Of a stretch of DNA of 64,000 nucleotides, positions 8,171-17,800 are shown in pieces (positions within the stretch are counted from its first letter, which is position 1; each line of letters opens with the position of its first letter). Origin of the DNA: Allobosea psychrotolerans (GTDB lineage: Bacteria > Pseudomonadota > Alphaproteobacteria > Rhizobiales > Beijerinckiaceae); assembly GCF_002917105.1 (NCBI RefSeq), contig NZ_PQFZ01000004.1, positions 62,001 through 126,000 of the forward strand, given 5' to 3'. The notes under the pieces are model-generated. The model searched no databases, had not been told where the DNA came from, and was given only the letters and a program-made list of their open reading frames with translations. Position numbers and translations under genes: made by a program.

Positions 8171-8380
8171 TTAGGCTGCTTGCAGCTGCTCGGCGGACAT
8201 CTTGCCGGACTTATTGTCCTTGACCATCTCGTAGCCAAGCTTCTGGCCTTCGACGATCTCGCGCATTCCGGCGCGCTCGACGGCAGAGATATGGACGAAC
8301 ACGTCCTGGCTGCCGTCATCCGGCTGAATGAAGCCGAAGCCCTTGGTGGAATTGAACCATTTCACTGTGCCAGTGGCCAT
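8171..8380 (-). CDS. cold-shock protein, CspA family
   Basis: 69 residues, the standard size. The single cold-shock domain carries both RNP motifs: KGFGFI in [17 protein letters not shown], and VFVHIS. Such proteins are single-stranded RNA/DNA-binding chaperones that melt mRNA secondary structure. ATG 8380 was chosen since it follows a strong gaaggagagttcacc site and gives the canonical [10 protein letters not shown] start. A strong terminator lies about 65 bp past the stop. It sits between the two halves of the sugar gene group but probably has its own promoter. Confidence 0.97.
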   Translation of the reverse strand: MATGTVKWFNSTKGFGFIQPDDGSQDVFVHISAVERAGMREIVEGQKLGYEMVKDNKSGKMSAEQLQAA

Positions 8381-8693
8381 GGTGAACTCTCCTTCTGATA
8401 ATATTCGTCGACCGACACGCGGATGCGCAACGGGTTCGGCACGATTTCGAAAGGGAGTTCGCCAGAGACGCGCCGAAGCGCGAGAAAAAACAGCCAACCA
8501 GACAAATATCGGCACAGGCAACCTAGTCGAATAAGCTCAGTAAGTCAAATTTCGACGCTATCAGGATTCGAATTGACGTCGAAATTGGCTACCGAGATCA
8601 AGCTGAATCATATCGAAAGCAATGCGAATCGATGCCCTTCTCGATGGAGGGGCGAATTGTCCGAGCCGCCCTGCTGGAAGCGTTTCGTCGCCA
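8381..8693. other. intergenic stretch upstream of the cold-shock gene
   Basis: 313 bases without a convincing gene between the GH130 stop and the cold-shock start. It must hold the cold-shock promoter and probably a long leader, as cold-shock mRNAs usually have. I see no clear -35/-10 pair, terminator or repeat. Short frames here are compositionally like shadows. Confidence 0.4.
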
Positions 8694-10040
8694 TCACAGG
8701 CCCGTTCCCGCATCATGGCGTTCCATGGCTTGCAGGAGCGCGGCGATCCTGACCGTCGCGAAATTGCAGAAGGTGTCGGAGACGGCATAGGGCAGGATGA
8801 TCTGGTCGTTATGGCGTATCGCACCGCAGGTATAGACGACGTTGGGGACATAGCCTTCGCGCTCGGAGGGTTCGGGCCGGACGAAGGGCTCGCGCGAGCG
8901 CGCCAGGACTTTCGATGGGTCCGCCTTGTCGAGCAGGACCGCGCCGATCGCATATTTCCGGACCGGGCCGACGCCATGGGTCAAAAGCAGCCAGCCTTCA
9001 TCGAGCTCGATCGGCGAGCCGCAGGTGCCGATCTGGATGAATTCCCAGGGGAATTGCGGTTTCAGCAGCGCGACCCCGCCGCTCTCCCAGGTGAGGAGAT
9101 CGTCGGAATAGATCAGGTAGAGGTTCTCGCTGTCCTGCCGTGCGATCATGGCGTAGCGGCCATTGATCTTGCGCGGAAACAGCGCCATGCCCTTGTTGAC
9201 GGCCGCCGAGCCCCTTAGCGGCGACATCCGGAACGACAGGAAGTCGCTGGTCTCGATCAGTTCGGAGCGGATGCCGCGGCCGTTATAGGCCGTGTAGGTC
9301 GCGCGGAACACGATCTTGCCGTCCTCCTCGAAGGCGACGAAGCGCGCATCCTCGATGCCGTTCGACTGGGCTGCGGTCACGGGGAAGATCACCCGCTCGC
9401 TGATGTCGCCGTCGGTGGAGAAGGTGACCTCGACATCCTCGCCGTCGAGGCGCGCCATCCGGTTCCGCAAGGTCGCGATCGAAGCCAGGCGCGATGTCGG
9501 GTCGATGCTGACGCTGCCGTCGGCTGCGATCGAGCCCGCGCGGAAGGTCAGGGATGAGATATGCCCCTCGCCGACGGCGCGAACGCTCAGGATGAAGCGG
9601 CGCCCGCCCGGGGGCGCGCCGGACTGGTCTGGATGCGAGACGATGCTCGGATTGAACAGCGCCGCCGCCTCGAAGGAATATTCATGCAGGAAATAGGAGC
9701 CGACCAGCCGGCGCTGGACCTGGCTGAAGGCGCGATGCGTCGCGAAGGCCTCCTCCATCTCGTCGGCGCGGGCCTCGAACCGTTCCAGCAGGTTGCGATG
9801 CCGGCCCTTGAAATTCTCCAGCACCTCGGCGAGCAGGCTCTCGGCCGTCGCGGCATCGAGCGACAGGACCCGCTCGACGATGTGGTTCGCCCGGATCCGA
9901 TCGGTATGGTTGAGATCCTTGGGCTCCGCCTGGGGTCCGAACCGGCGCACCACGACCCTGGCGGGGTCGGGGCGCAGATACAGGGCCTGCCGGTTCAGGA
10001 AGGTGGATTGGGACAAGGCGACCCCAGTCTGTTTGTGCAT
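8694..10040 (-). CDS. GH130-family beta-mannoside phosphorylase/hydrolase
   Basis: 448 residues. After a helical N-terminal extension of about 115 residues (VVRRFGPQAEPKDLNHTDRI and a charged coiled region) comes a five-bladed propeller typical of GH130: AALFNPSIVSHPDQ, GIEDARFVAFEEDGKIVFRATYTAYNG, NKGMALFPRKINGRYAMIARQDSENLYL and the late EREGYVPNVVYTCGAI. GH130 enzymes phosphorolyse or hydrolyse beta-mannosides. The gene is 13 bp downstream of the GT4 fusion and in one operon with mannose-6-phosphate isomerase, which supports a mannose-containing substrate. Phosphorylase versus hydrolase cannot be settled by eye. Confidence 0.85.
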   Translation of the reverse strand: MHKQTGVALSQSTFLNRQALYLRPDPARVVVRRFGPQAEPKDLNHTDRIRANHIVERVLSLDAATAESLLAEVLENFKGRHRNLLERFEARADEMEEAFATHRAFSQVQRRLVGSYFLHEYSFEAAALFNPSIVSHPDQSGAPPGGRRFILSVRAVGEGHISSLTFRAGSIAADGSVSIDPTSRLASIATLRNRMARLDGEDVEVTFSTDGDISERVIFPVTAAQSNGIEDARFVAFEEDGKIVFRATYTAYNGRGIRSELIETSDFLSFRMSPLRGSAAVNKGMALFPRKINGRYAMIARQDSENLYLIYSDDLLTWESGGVALLKPQFPWEFIQIGTCGSPIELDEGWLLLTHGVGPVRKYAIGAVLLDKADPSKVLARSREPFVRPEPSEREGYVPNVVYTCGAIRHNDQIILPYAVSDTFCNFATVRIAALLQAMERHDAGTGL

Positions 10041-10053
10041 GTTCGCCGGAGGC

Positions 10054-12339
10054 TCAGGCGTGCAAGGCCCGAAGCGGCGCCAGTTTCGGGCGATCCCCGC
10101 TGATGCGGGCTAGCTGGCGAATCTCGGCGAGGCTGATGAGATAGGATACCACGGATTCGCCGCCGCGGTTCTCATTCGGTCGATCGCGATGCAGGCCGTC
10201 GCGACAGGCCCCCGTGTCGAGGTCGACCAAGGGCGACGAGAGGTCGTTGTGTCCCAGGAACCAGGCGAAGGCCCGTGCGGCCTCGGCGCGCCATTGCGGA
10301 TCGCCCTCCGCGCGCCAGGCGGCAAGGGAGGCGGAGATCGTCGCGGTCGCTTCCAGCGGCTGCTGGTCGAAGGCTTTGGGCGCACAGCGCTTGTCGCCGA
10401 AACTGTCCGAGCCGACCGGCCTGAACAAACCAGCCGGCGTGGTCTGCAGGCCCGTAAGCCAGCGCAGCGAGCGTAAGCCGGCCTCGACATAGGCCGGAAC
10501 CTTCATCGAAACGCCGGTCGCGATCAGGGCCTGGGGCAGGCGCGCATTGTCATAGGACAATCCGTCCTCGAACCAGACCCAGTCCGGCGTCTCGACCGTC
10601 GACATCAGGCCGAGCAACCGGTCTGCCAGCAGCGTGCGCAGCCAGATCGCCGTCGCCGGCGCGCCGGCAATCGCGCAATAGGCGTCCAGGCCGAGCAAGG
10701 CGAAGCCCCAGGCGCGGGGCGAGGTGAACTCCTCGACCACGGGCAAGGCTTGCGCGAACAGGGCGGCAGCCCATTGCCGGCGCGACGGGCTGATATCGCT
10801 GCGCGCGCATTCGCCTAGTGCCCAGAGTGTGCGTCCGTGGCTGTCTTCCGAACCGGTATCCTCGAGCCAGCGTCGGTCGAAGCTCATGAAATTGCGGAAT
10901 CGCCGCGTATCCGGGTTCCAGGCATGCTGGACGAATGAGGCGAAACGCGCCGTCAGCGCTTCCGGCAGGCGCGGCTCACCCGTGCTGTTCAGCACGCAGG
11001 CGAGGAGCAGTGCCCGGGCATTGTCGTCGACGCAGTAGCCATGCGTGCGATCGGGCACGGAATGGACGGCGTGCTGGAACAGGCCGGTATCGTCGCACAT
11101 GCTCAGGAAATGGCCGGTCCGCATCTCGGGAGGCGCGGCGCTCTGCGGCAAAGGTTTTGCCTGGGCCACACCCGCGACCACAGTCAGCAGGCGCCCCCGG
11201 CGCGCCGTCTCGAACGCCGCGAGATAGCGCTTGGCAGTGCGTTCCCATGTCATCGAGCGGCTGCTCGCATAGGCGCGCAGCCGCATCGTCTGCCGTCGAT
11301 CGTCATCGGTCAGCAGGCCGGCGATCTCGTCGCCGATGGCAACCGCATCGCCGAACGGCACCAGGATGCCGCGCCCGTCGGCGAGCAGTTCCTGCGCGTG
11401 CCAGTACGGTGTCGAGACCACCGCTTTGCCCAGCCCGAAGCTGTAGGCCAGCGTCCCGGACGTCATCTGCGCCTCGTTCAGATAAGGCGTGACATAGACA
11501 TCGCACATCGAGATGAAGCCGAGCAGCGTCGCCTGGTCGACGAACTGGTCGAGGAAGACCACGTGATCCTCGACGCCGAGCTCGCGCACGCGATTCATCA
11601 GGCTGGCGCGGTAGGCCTCGCCCTGCTCGCGGACAAGATTGGGATGCGTCGCGCCCAGAACCACATAGACCGCGTCGGGGCGGCGGCGCAGGATCGAGGG
11701 CATCGCGTCGATCATCACCTCGATGCCCTTGTTGGGCGACAAGAGGCCGAAGGTCAGGATGACGGAGCGGCCGCTGAAGCCGAGCCTGGCCTTGGCCTCG
11801 TCAGGCTCGAGAAAGGCGAAGGCGGGAATGCCGTGTGGGATGACCTCGATCTTGTCGGCGGGGAGCCGGTAGACGCTCCGCAGCAAGTCGCGCCCCTTCT
11901 CGGCCATGACCACGACCCGCGCCGAGGCGTCGATGATCCGCTCCATGACGTCGCGCTGCACCGCGGTCGGCGCGGACAGGACGGTATGCAGGCTGGTGAC
12001 GACCGGCACGGTCAGGCGCGACAGCAGCGCCATGATGTGGCTCCCGGCTTCACCGCCGAAGATCCCGAACTCGTGCTGGAGCGAGACGACGTCGAACCGG
12101 CCGTCATTCAGAAAATCGGCGGCGCGGGCGTAATCCTCGAGCCGCTCGTCGCGCACCTGGCAATGGACGGAAGGCGGGTAGTCATAGCCATGACCATGGT
12201 CGTTCATGGCTATGACGGACGTGTCCACACCCGCCCCCGACGACGCGACCGCCTGCTGCAGATCGGTGGTGAAGGTCGCGATCCCGCAGCGGCGCGGGAG
12301 CGAGTTGCCGATGAAGGCGATGCGGTGAAGCGGGCTCAT
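10054..12339 (-). CDS. two-domain protein: GT4 glycosyltransferase fused to an alpha/alpha-barrel domain
   Basis: 761 residues. Residues 1 to about 390 are a GT4 transferase (IAFIGNSLPRRCGIATFTTDL, LTFGLLSPNKGIEVMIDAM, and the EAQMTSGTLAYSFGLGKAVVSTPYW donor region). Residues from about 400 on are all-helical, with HGYCVDDNARALLLACV, WALGECARSD and WFEDGLSYDNARLPQALI, like the six-hairpin glycosidase or phosphorylase barrel. The fusion suggests synthesis and trimming, or acceptor binding, by one polypeptide. Its ATG overlaps the stop of mannose-6-phosphate isomerase by 4 bp, and GH130 follows 13 bp later, so the three are one operon. Confidence 0.88.
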   Translation of the reverse strand: MSPLHRIAFIGNSLPRRCGIATFTTDLQQAVASSGAGVDTSVIAMNDHGHGYDYPPSVHCQVRDERLEDYARAADFLNDGRFDVVSLQHEFGIFGGEAGSHIMALLSRLTVPVVTSLHTVLSAPTAVQRDVMERIIDASARVVVMAEKGRDLLRSVYRLPADKIEVIPHGIPAFAFLEPDEAKARLGFSGRSVILTFGLLSPNKGIEVMIDAMPSILRRRPDAVYVVLGATHPNLVREQGEAYRASLMNRVRELGVEDHVVFLDQFVDQATLLGFISMCDVYVTPYLNEAQMTSGTLAYSFGLGKAVVSTPYWHAQELLADGRGILVPFGDAVAIGDEIAGLLTDDDRRQTMRLRAYASSRSMTWERTAKRYLAAFETARRGRLLTVVAGVAQAKPLPQSAAPPEMRTGHFLSMCDDTGLFQHAVHSVPDRTHGYCVDDNARALLLACVLNSTGEPRLPEALTARFASFVQHAWNPDTRRFRNFMSFDRRWLEDTGSEDSHGRTLWALGECARSDISPSRRQWAAALFAQALPVVEEFTSPRAWGFALLGLDAYCAIAGAPATAIWLRTLLADRLLGLMSTVETPDWVWFEDGLSYDNARLPQALIATGVSMKVPAYVEAGLRSLRWLTGLQTTPAGLFRPVGSDSFGDKRCAPKAFDQQPLEATATISASLAAWRAEGDPQWRAEAARAFAWFLGHNDLSSPLVDLDTGACRDGLHRDRPNENRGGESVVSYLISLAEIRQLARISGDRPKLAPLRALHA

Positions 12340-13292
12340 GGTCGTGCCTCCGTGACGGGGATCGGTGGACCCGCGAGCGCGGGGTGGGGCAAGGGCGGCT
12401 GGAAAGCGGCGTTGCCCGATGCAGGTGCGCTTGCTGCAAGCGCACGCAGAAGGTCGTGGCTCGGCTTGGCGGCCTCATAGGCCACGAGACAGGTCAGCCC
12501 GTCGCGCCCTGCCTCGATGCGCATGGTCTGCGCCTCGATGAAGCAGCCCTCGCCGACGCCTGCCTGGGATGGTCCCAGTTGAGCATTACCGGCGATGACG
12601 ACCAGCCAGGTCTCGTGCCTGGCGTCCAGCTCCCAGGCCGAGCCTGCCGCAAGATCGAGCCGTTCGAGGACGAAATAGGGGCTCGCGACGAGCAGGGTCC
12701 TGGTGTCGCTCAGGCGCTCGGGCGGCGCCTGGTTCTCCGCAGGCCCGGCATGGGCGGCGGCGACGCCCCGCTCGATATGGAGCTCGCGCGCGCGGCCATG
12801 GTCGAACAGGCGGAACGTCGTATCGCTGCGCTGCTGGATCTCCGCGAGCACGAGGCCCGCGCCGATCGCGTGGATCGTTCCTGCCGGCACGAAGATGACG
12901 TCGTCCTTGACGGCCTTGCGCCATTGCAGGTGCTCGGTGATGGAGCCGTCCGCGATGGCGCAGCGCAATTGCTCGCTTGTGAGGACGGATGTCAGTCCAA
13001 CGCCGACCATCGCCTCCGGTGTCGCGGCGAGGATGTACCAGGCCTCGGTCTTGCCGTGGGCCTGGCCCAGCGCCTGCGCGAGCGCATCATCCGGATGCAC
13101 CTGGATCGACAAGGCATCCTGCGTGAACAGCAATTTGAGCAGCAAGGCAGGCTCAGGTGCAGCGGGGTCGCGCCGCTGGAACCAGAGCTCGCCGATCGCG
13201 ACGCCGTCATGTCCAGCCTCGCTCCACGGCAAGAGATCGGTCGATCCCCAAGGCTTGGGTACGATCTGCACGCGGGTCTGCTCGAGCGCCAT
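12336..13292 (-). CDS. manA: mannose-6-phosphate isomerase, class I
   Basis: 318 residues. Type I phosphomannose isomerase interconverts fructose-6-P and mannose-6-P using Zn. The cupin ligands are visible: QVHPDD, KTEAWY and the late PAGTIHAIG; KPWGSTDLLPW opens the domain. The start at 13292 follows a gaggaggcc site; the frame continues 27 codons further upstream but without homology. It is the first gene of a minus-strand operon with the GT4 fusion and GH130 enzyme, presumably supplying mannose-6-P, and hence GDP-mannose, for a mannosylated product. Confidence 0.93.
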   Translation of the reverse strand: MALEQTRVQIVPKPWGSTDLLPWSEAGHDGVAIGELWFQRRDPAAPEPALLLKLLFTQDALSIQVHPDDALAQALGQAHGKTEAWYILAATPEAMVGVGLTSVLTSEQLRCAIADGSITEHLQWRKAVKDDVIFVPAGTIHAIGAGLVLAEIQQRSDTTFRLFDHGRARELHIERGVAAAHAGPAENQAPPERLSDTRTLLVASPYFVLERLDLAAGSAWELDARHETWLVVIAGNAQLGPSQAGVGEGCFIEAQTMRIEAGRDGLTCLVAYEAAKPSHDLLRALAASAPASGNAAFQPPLPHPALAGPPIPVTEARP

Positions 13293-13427
13293 CTTGGCCT
13301 CCTCTGTCACATCGCCGGCGATCGCGCGACAGGGCTGTCGAGCGATGCGGCAATGGTCGGCGACGGCTTTCAATGGCGCGGATGTCGCGGGGCAAAGCCC
13401 GTCACGAGCGGCATCGTTGCGCGAGGC

Positions 13428-13530
13428 AGAGCGTTTTCGAGCGAAACGGATACCGGCTCGCGTGAAGAAGACGCATTAAAATAAAGATCTCGAGCGATTG
13501 AACGATCCAACTGGATCGGAATTGCTCTAG
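13428..13530 (+). repeat. dispersed palindromic repeat, family A
   Basis: About 100 bp bounded by agagc and gctct inverted ends. It contains gcgttttcgagcgaaac, gtgaagaagacgcatt and the hairpin cgatccaactggatcg. Full-length relative of 18536-18641 in the opposite orientation. It lies upstream of manA. Confidence 0.8.
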
Positions 13531-13665
13531 CGCGCGTCGAAAGTGCGCATCGAACGGGCCAAGGCCCACCCCATCGCTGGAGCAGGCCTGTGACCCGGAT
13601 AGAGGAGCGGCTGCGCGTGAGCGCGATCACTCCTGGTCAGGCGGATCCAGGTCAGGTGATCCGGC

Positions 13666-14079
13666 TTACTGGATGACCTGCACGATGCGGTGCGTCCTGG
13701 GATCGACCAGTACGGTGCGGTTGTTGACCACCGTGTAGCGATAATTGGTCTCGCCATATTCACGCGGCACCTCATAGTAGGTGACGCCTTCATTCGGCAG
13801 TGTCGCGCCGACGATGACCGGCTCGGCATAGGTGTAGGACGGGCGGCGCTGCTCCACGACATAGGTCTGGAACCGCGGCGTCTGATCACCGATGATCGCG
13901 CCGACCACCGCTCCGCCGACACCGCCGACGACGGCACCAATCGGGCCGCCGACGATCGCGCCGCCAATCGCTCCGGTCGCCGCGCCACCAACCGCGCCGC
14001 CGGCTGCCGGAGCATTCTGTGCAAAAGCCGTCGCAGGAACGATGGCCATTGCGGAAATCAGGGCAAATGTCTTCAGCAT
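13666..14079 (-). CDS. exported DUF1236-like glycine-zipper protein
   Basis: 137 residues from ATG 14079, preceded by aaggat; an alternative ATG 18 bp upstream has no ribosome site. It has a signal peptide (1-20, PATAFA), then a long Gly/Ala/Val region of GxxxG repeats (about 27-65, AIGGAIVGGPIGAVVGG), like glycine-zipper outer-membrane proteins. A C-terminal DUF1236-type domain follows, with YYEVPREYG and the RTHRIVQVI ending. Such proteins are common in Rhizobiales and linked to envelope stress, but their function is not established. An AT-rich upstream stretch (14140-14265) probably holds its promoter. Confidence 0.85.
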   Translation of the reverse strand: MLKTFALISAMAIVPATAFAQNAPAAGGAVGGAATGAIGGAIVGGPIGAVVGGVGGAVVGAIIGDQTPRFQTYVVEQRRPSYTYAEPVIVGATLPNEGVTYYEVPREYGETNYRYTVVNNRTVLVDPRTHRIVQVIQ

Positions 14080-14386
14080 GGAAGTAATCCTTCGCATGAA
14101 CCAGTCGGGATGGATACCCCGCGAATTGGTCAGGTGGCTTTAAAACACGCAGATTATAGAAATGTTCCGCGTTTTTATTTTCAAGATGCGCCGGATCGTC
14201 GGTTAAAATCAAAAGTATTTTAGAGAAGAAACTTGAGATACAAAAATAAAATCGGGATTTTGCCTTCGACATCATGTTTCAGGCAGGCCTTCGCACCAAA
14301 TGCATCAAGGCCGCAATTTGCATCACAGGGTTCGTCTCGCGACGGCCTCTGCGCGGGGCTGGGTCAACCTTTTTGAGGCGGCTGGA

Positions 14387-14761
14387 TCAAACCTGCGGGA
14401 TCAGTCCGATCAGCTTTTCCACGAGCCGCTCGGACATGACGGGCTTGGCGTAGACGAGAAGCTCGGGATAGCGCGCCTTCAATGAGGGTGGCAGTCCGGC
14501 GCCGGTCTGGAAGATCAGCGGAATGCCGCGCGCGACCAGGATCTCGACGACCGGTGTCACGTCGCCGTCGCTCAAATTCACGTCGAGGATGGCGGCCGTC
14601 ACGCGGCTCGATGCGAGCAGCCCGAGAGCTTCGCCCACGCTTCCTGCCGGCCCGACGACAAGACAGCCCGCATCTTCGACTGCCATGGCAAGATCGAGAG
14701 CGATGAACGGCTCATCATCGACAATCAGGATCGCCGGTAGCAGGGGCAAGGTATGGAGCAA
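14387..14761 (-). CDS. single-domain response regulator (CheY-like)
   Basis: 124 residues, only a receiver domain. The acidic pair D15-D16 (ILIVDDEPFI), phospho-acceptor D60 (AAILDVNLSDGD) and K106 (VYAKPV) are all present. With no output domain it must act through protein contacts. It lies 46 bp downstream of the large HWE kinase gene on the same strand, so it is very likely the kinase's phosphorylation target, as is common for HWE/HisKA_2 kinases in Rhizobiales. Related receivers tune general-stress or light/chemical responses. Confidence 0.92.
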   Translation of the reverse strand: MLHTLPLLPAILIVDDEPFIALDLAMAVEDAGCLVVGPAGSVGEALGLLASSRVTAAILDVNLSDGDVTPVVEILVARGIPLIFQTGAGLPPSLKARYPELLVYAKPVMSERLVEKLIGLIPQV

Positions 14762-14807
14762 GGCAGGACTCCTGCTCCAATCGTGAGCGCTTGCAGATTA
14801 AACGATT

Positions 14808-17800
14808 TTACTGAAGCAATCGTTCCATGGGCGTCGACAGGCGCACGATCAGCCCCTCCGCCTTCCAATCATAGACGAGCACGCCTCCGAGCTGGCCCTC
14901 GATGCTGCGGCGTGCGAGCAGGCTCCCGAACCCCTGCCCAACCGGCGCACCAGCGATCGTCGGCCCGCCGCGCTCCTCCCAGATCAGCGACAGAGCACCC
15001 TTCTCAACCGACCAGGAGATGGCGATATGACCGTTCGGGGACGATAAAGCGCCGTATTTTGTGGCGTTCGTCGCCAGCTCATGCAGAACCAGCGCAAGGC
15101 TGGTGACCGCCTGCCCGCCAAGCGGGACGCTTGGGCCGTCGACCGTGACGCGCTCCCGATCGCCGTCCTGTTCGCGATAGGGCGATGCGATCGCCGTCAC
15201 CAGCGCATCGAGCGTCGTGCCAGTCTTGATCGCTTCGCCGCCCCCGCCCAGTGCCGGGATGATCAGTTCATGCGCGCGCGCAAGGGCCTCGAGCCTGCCC
15301 CGGATCGCCTTGGCCATGTCCTGCGGTGTGCCGGCCGAGCGCGCGCTGAGCGAAACCACGCCATTGGTGACCGCGAACAGGTTCTTGATCCGATGGTTGA
15401 GTTCGCGGACCAGGAGATCCTGCGTCTCTTCCGCCTTCTTGCGCTCATTGATGTCGATGAAGGTGATCACCACGCCATCGACGACATTGTCCATGGTGCG
15501 GTAGGGCCGCATCCGCATCAGGAAGCTCATGCCGTGGTGCTTGATCTGGACCTCGCGCTCGACGACCGAGAGTGTGCGCAGGACCTGGCGCGCATCGTCC
15601 TCGATCTCGTCATAGCCGAGCAGCGAGGTGATGTCGGTGATCGGGCGCCCGCGATCGCTGTCGCGCAGATGGAAGATATCGGTCATCTTCGGCGTGAAGC
15701 TTTTGATGCGCAGATCGCTGTCCAGGAAGCTGGTGGCGATCTCGGTGCTGTCGAGCAGGTTCTTCAGGTCGCTGTTGAGATGCGTCAGCGTCTCGTTCTT
15801 GCTGACCACCTCGGCATTGACGGTCTGAAGCTCCTCGTTGATCGACTGCATCTCCTCCTTCGAGGTTTCCAGCTCCTCATTCGATGACTGCAGCTCCTCA
15901 TTGGCAGATTGATATTCTTCCGCCGCGATCCGCCTCTCCTCGTTGACCGTCTCCAATTCGTCGATCGCGGCTTGGAGCTGCATCCGCAGCGTCAGCAACT
16001 CCTGCTCCATGGCGGTCGTGGCTGCGGTCTCGCTTGCGCTCGTCGCCTTCCGGCTCCGGTTGAGGGCGCGAATGCCGTCATCGCGAAAGGCGACGACGCA
16101 TAGCCCGCCCTCCGCGAGCGGCTCGATGATGACGGTGACGGCCCGGCTCTGGCCGTCGATCCTGATCGGTACGGCCTCATGCACCGCCGCCGCCTTCCTG
16201 GAGAGCGCCTGCTGCAGCGCGCTGCGCACCACCGGCCGCAAGGCCTTTCGCAGGATGCCGAAGAGGTTGAGGCTCGCCACCCCCGAGGACGGCTCGAGAT
16301 AATGCCCGGCCTCGCCGCCGGAAAAGCGCAGGATGTCGTGGTGCCTGTCGATGACGACATAGGCGGGGGAGTATTTCTCGAGCATCCGGCGCGCGCTCTT
16401 GTCGATCCGGTCCTCTCCCGGATTGGCCGCCGGCCCGGCGGATGGCGGCGCCCGGATGGCAGAAGATGGTACATGCAGCGCGACCTCCGGCAAGGTCGCG
16501 GCCGCATCCTCGCGCCGGAAGATGCGGTGCTTCTTGTCGCTGTCGGCAAAGAGCCTGCTCTGGCGCGTCATGCTTTCCGACGGCCCGAGAAACAGCATGC
16601 CGTCGGGCTTGAGCGCGTAGTGGAAGGTTTTCAGCACGCGATCCTGCAGGGCCGCATTCATGTAGATCAGAAGGTTGCGGCAGGAGATCAGGTCGAGCTT
16701 GGAGAAGGGCGGATCCTTGGTGACGCTGTGGGTCGAGAACACGCACATCTCGCGGATCAGCTTCACCGGGCAATAAGCGTCGCCATCGGGTGAAAACCAT
16801 TTCGCCAGGTGCTCGGGCGTCAAGCCGGTGATCTTGCGGTAGCGTGCCTGGCGGGCGAAGGCGATCGCGGCATTGTCGATATCGGTGCCGAAGATCTGGA
16901 CTCTCACCGCGCTCGGCTGCTGCGCGATGATCTCCCGCACGAGGATGGCAAGCGAATAGACCTCCTCCCCCGTGGCGCAGCCCGGCACCCAGATCCGGAC
17001 CGTGTCGTTGTCGCGCTGGTCGCCGGCAAACTTCGGCGCCAAGGCGGCCTGCAACGCCTTGAAAGCCTCCGGGTCGCGGAAGAACTGGGTCACCCCGATC
17101 AGGAGTTCGCGGAAGAGCAGGTCGATCTGGGCCGGATCGTCGCGCAGACGGGCGATGTAGGCCGGGACTTCATCGATCCGCAGCACCTGCATGCGGCGCT
17201 GGACGCGGCGAACCAGGGTCTTTTCCTTGTAGTGGACGAAGTCATGGCCGATCTGGACACGCAGCAGGGCGCTGATCGCAGCCAGATGTCGGCCTGCGTC
17301 GCGCCGTGTTCCATCATCGTCCTTGCGCGATGCGACCACGCAGAGATGGCGCTGATGGTCGAGCAGGCGCGCCGGCATCTGCTCGACCGGCATCACCTCG
17401 TCGACGAAGCCGGTCGCCGTGGCGCTTTGCGGCATGCCGCTCATCGCGGTCTGGTCGAACTCCGCCTGCGCCAAGGTCAGGCCGCCATGCTCCTTGACCG
17501 CCGACAGGCCGAGCGCGCCGTCATTGCCGGTGCCCGAGAGCACGATGCAGACGGCGTTCTCGCCCTGGTCCTCGGCAAGCGAGGTGAAGAACGTATCGAT
17601 CGGCCGGCGCAAGGCGCGCGGCGGTGCGGGTTTGGAGACCCGCAAGCGACGGTCCCGGAGGATCAGGGTGGCGTCAGGCGGAATGACATAGACCGTGTTT
17701 GCCGCCGCGATCACGCCGTCCTGCGCCTCCAGCACGCACATGCCGGTCGCCTGTCCCAAAAGATCGGTCAGCATGCTCTTATGGTCGGGCGCCAGATGCT

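Noticed and set aside
13666..14079. Glycine-rich protein considered as a phage or holin-like protein
   Set aside because: It has a cleavable signal peptide and a DUF1236-type C-terminus typical of Rhizobiales envelope proteins.
14140..14265. AT-rich patch as a sign of horizontally acquired DNA
   Set aside because: It is only about 125 bp, directly upstream of the DUF1236 gene, and is better explained as its promoter and leader.
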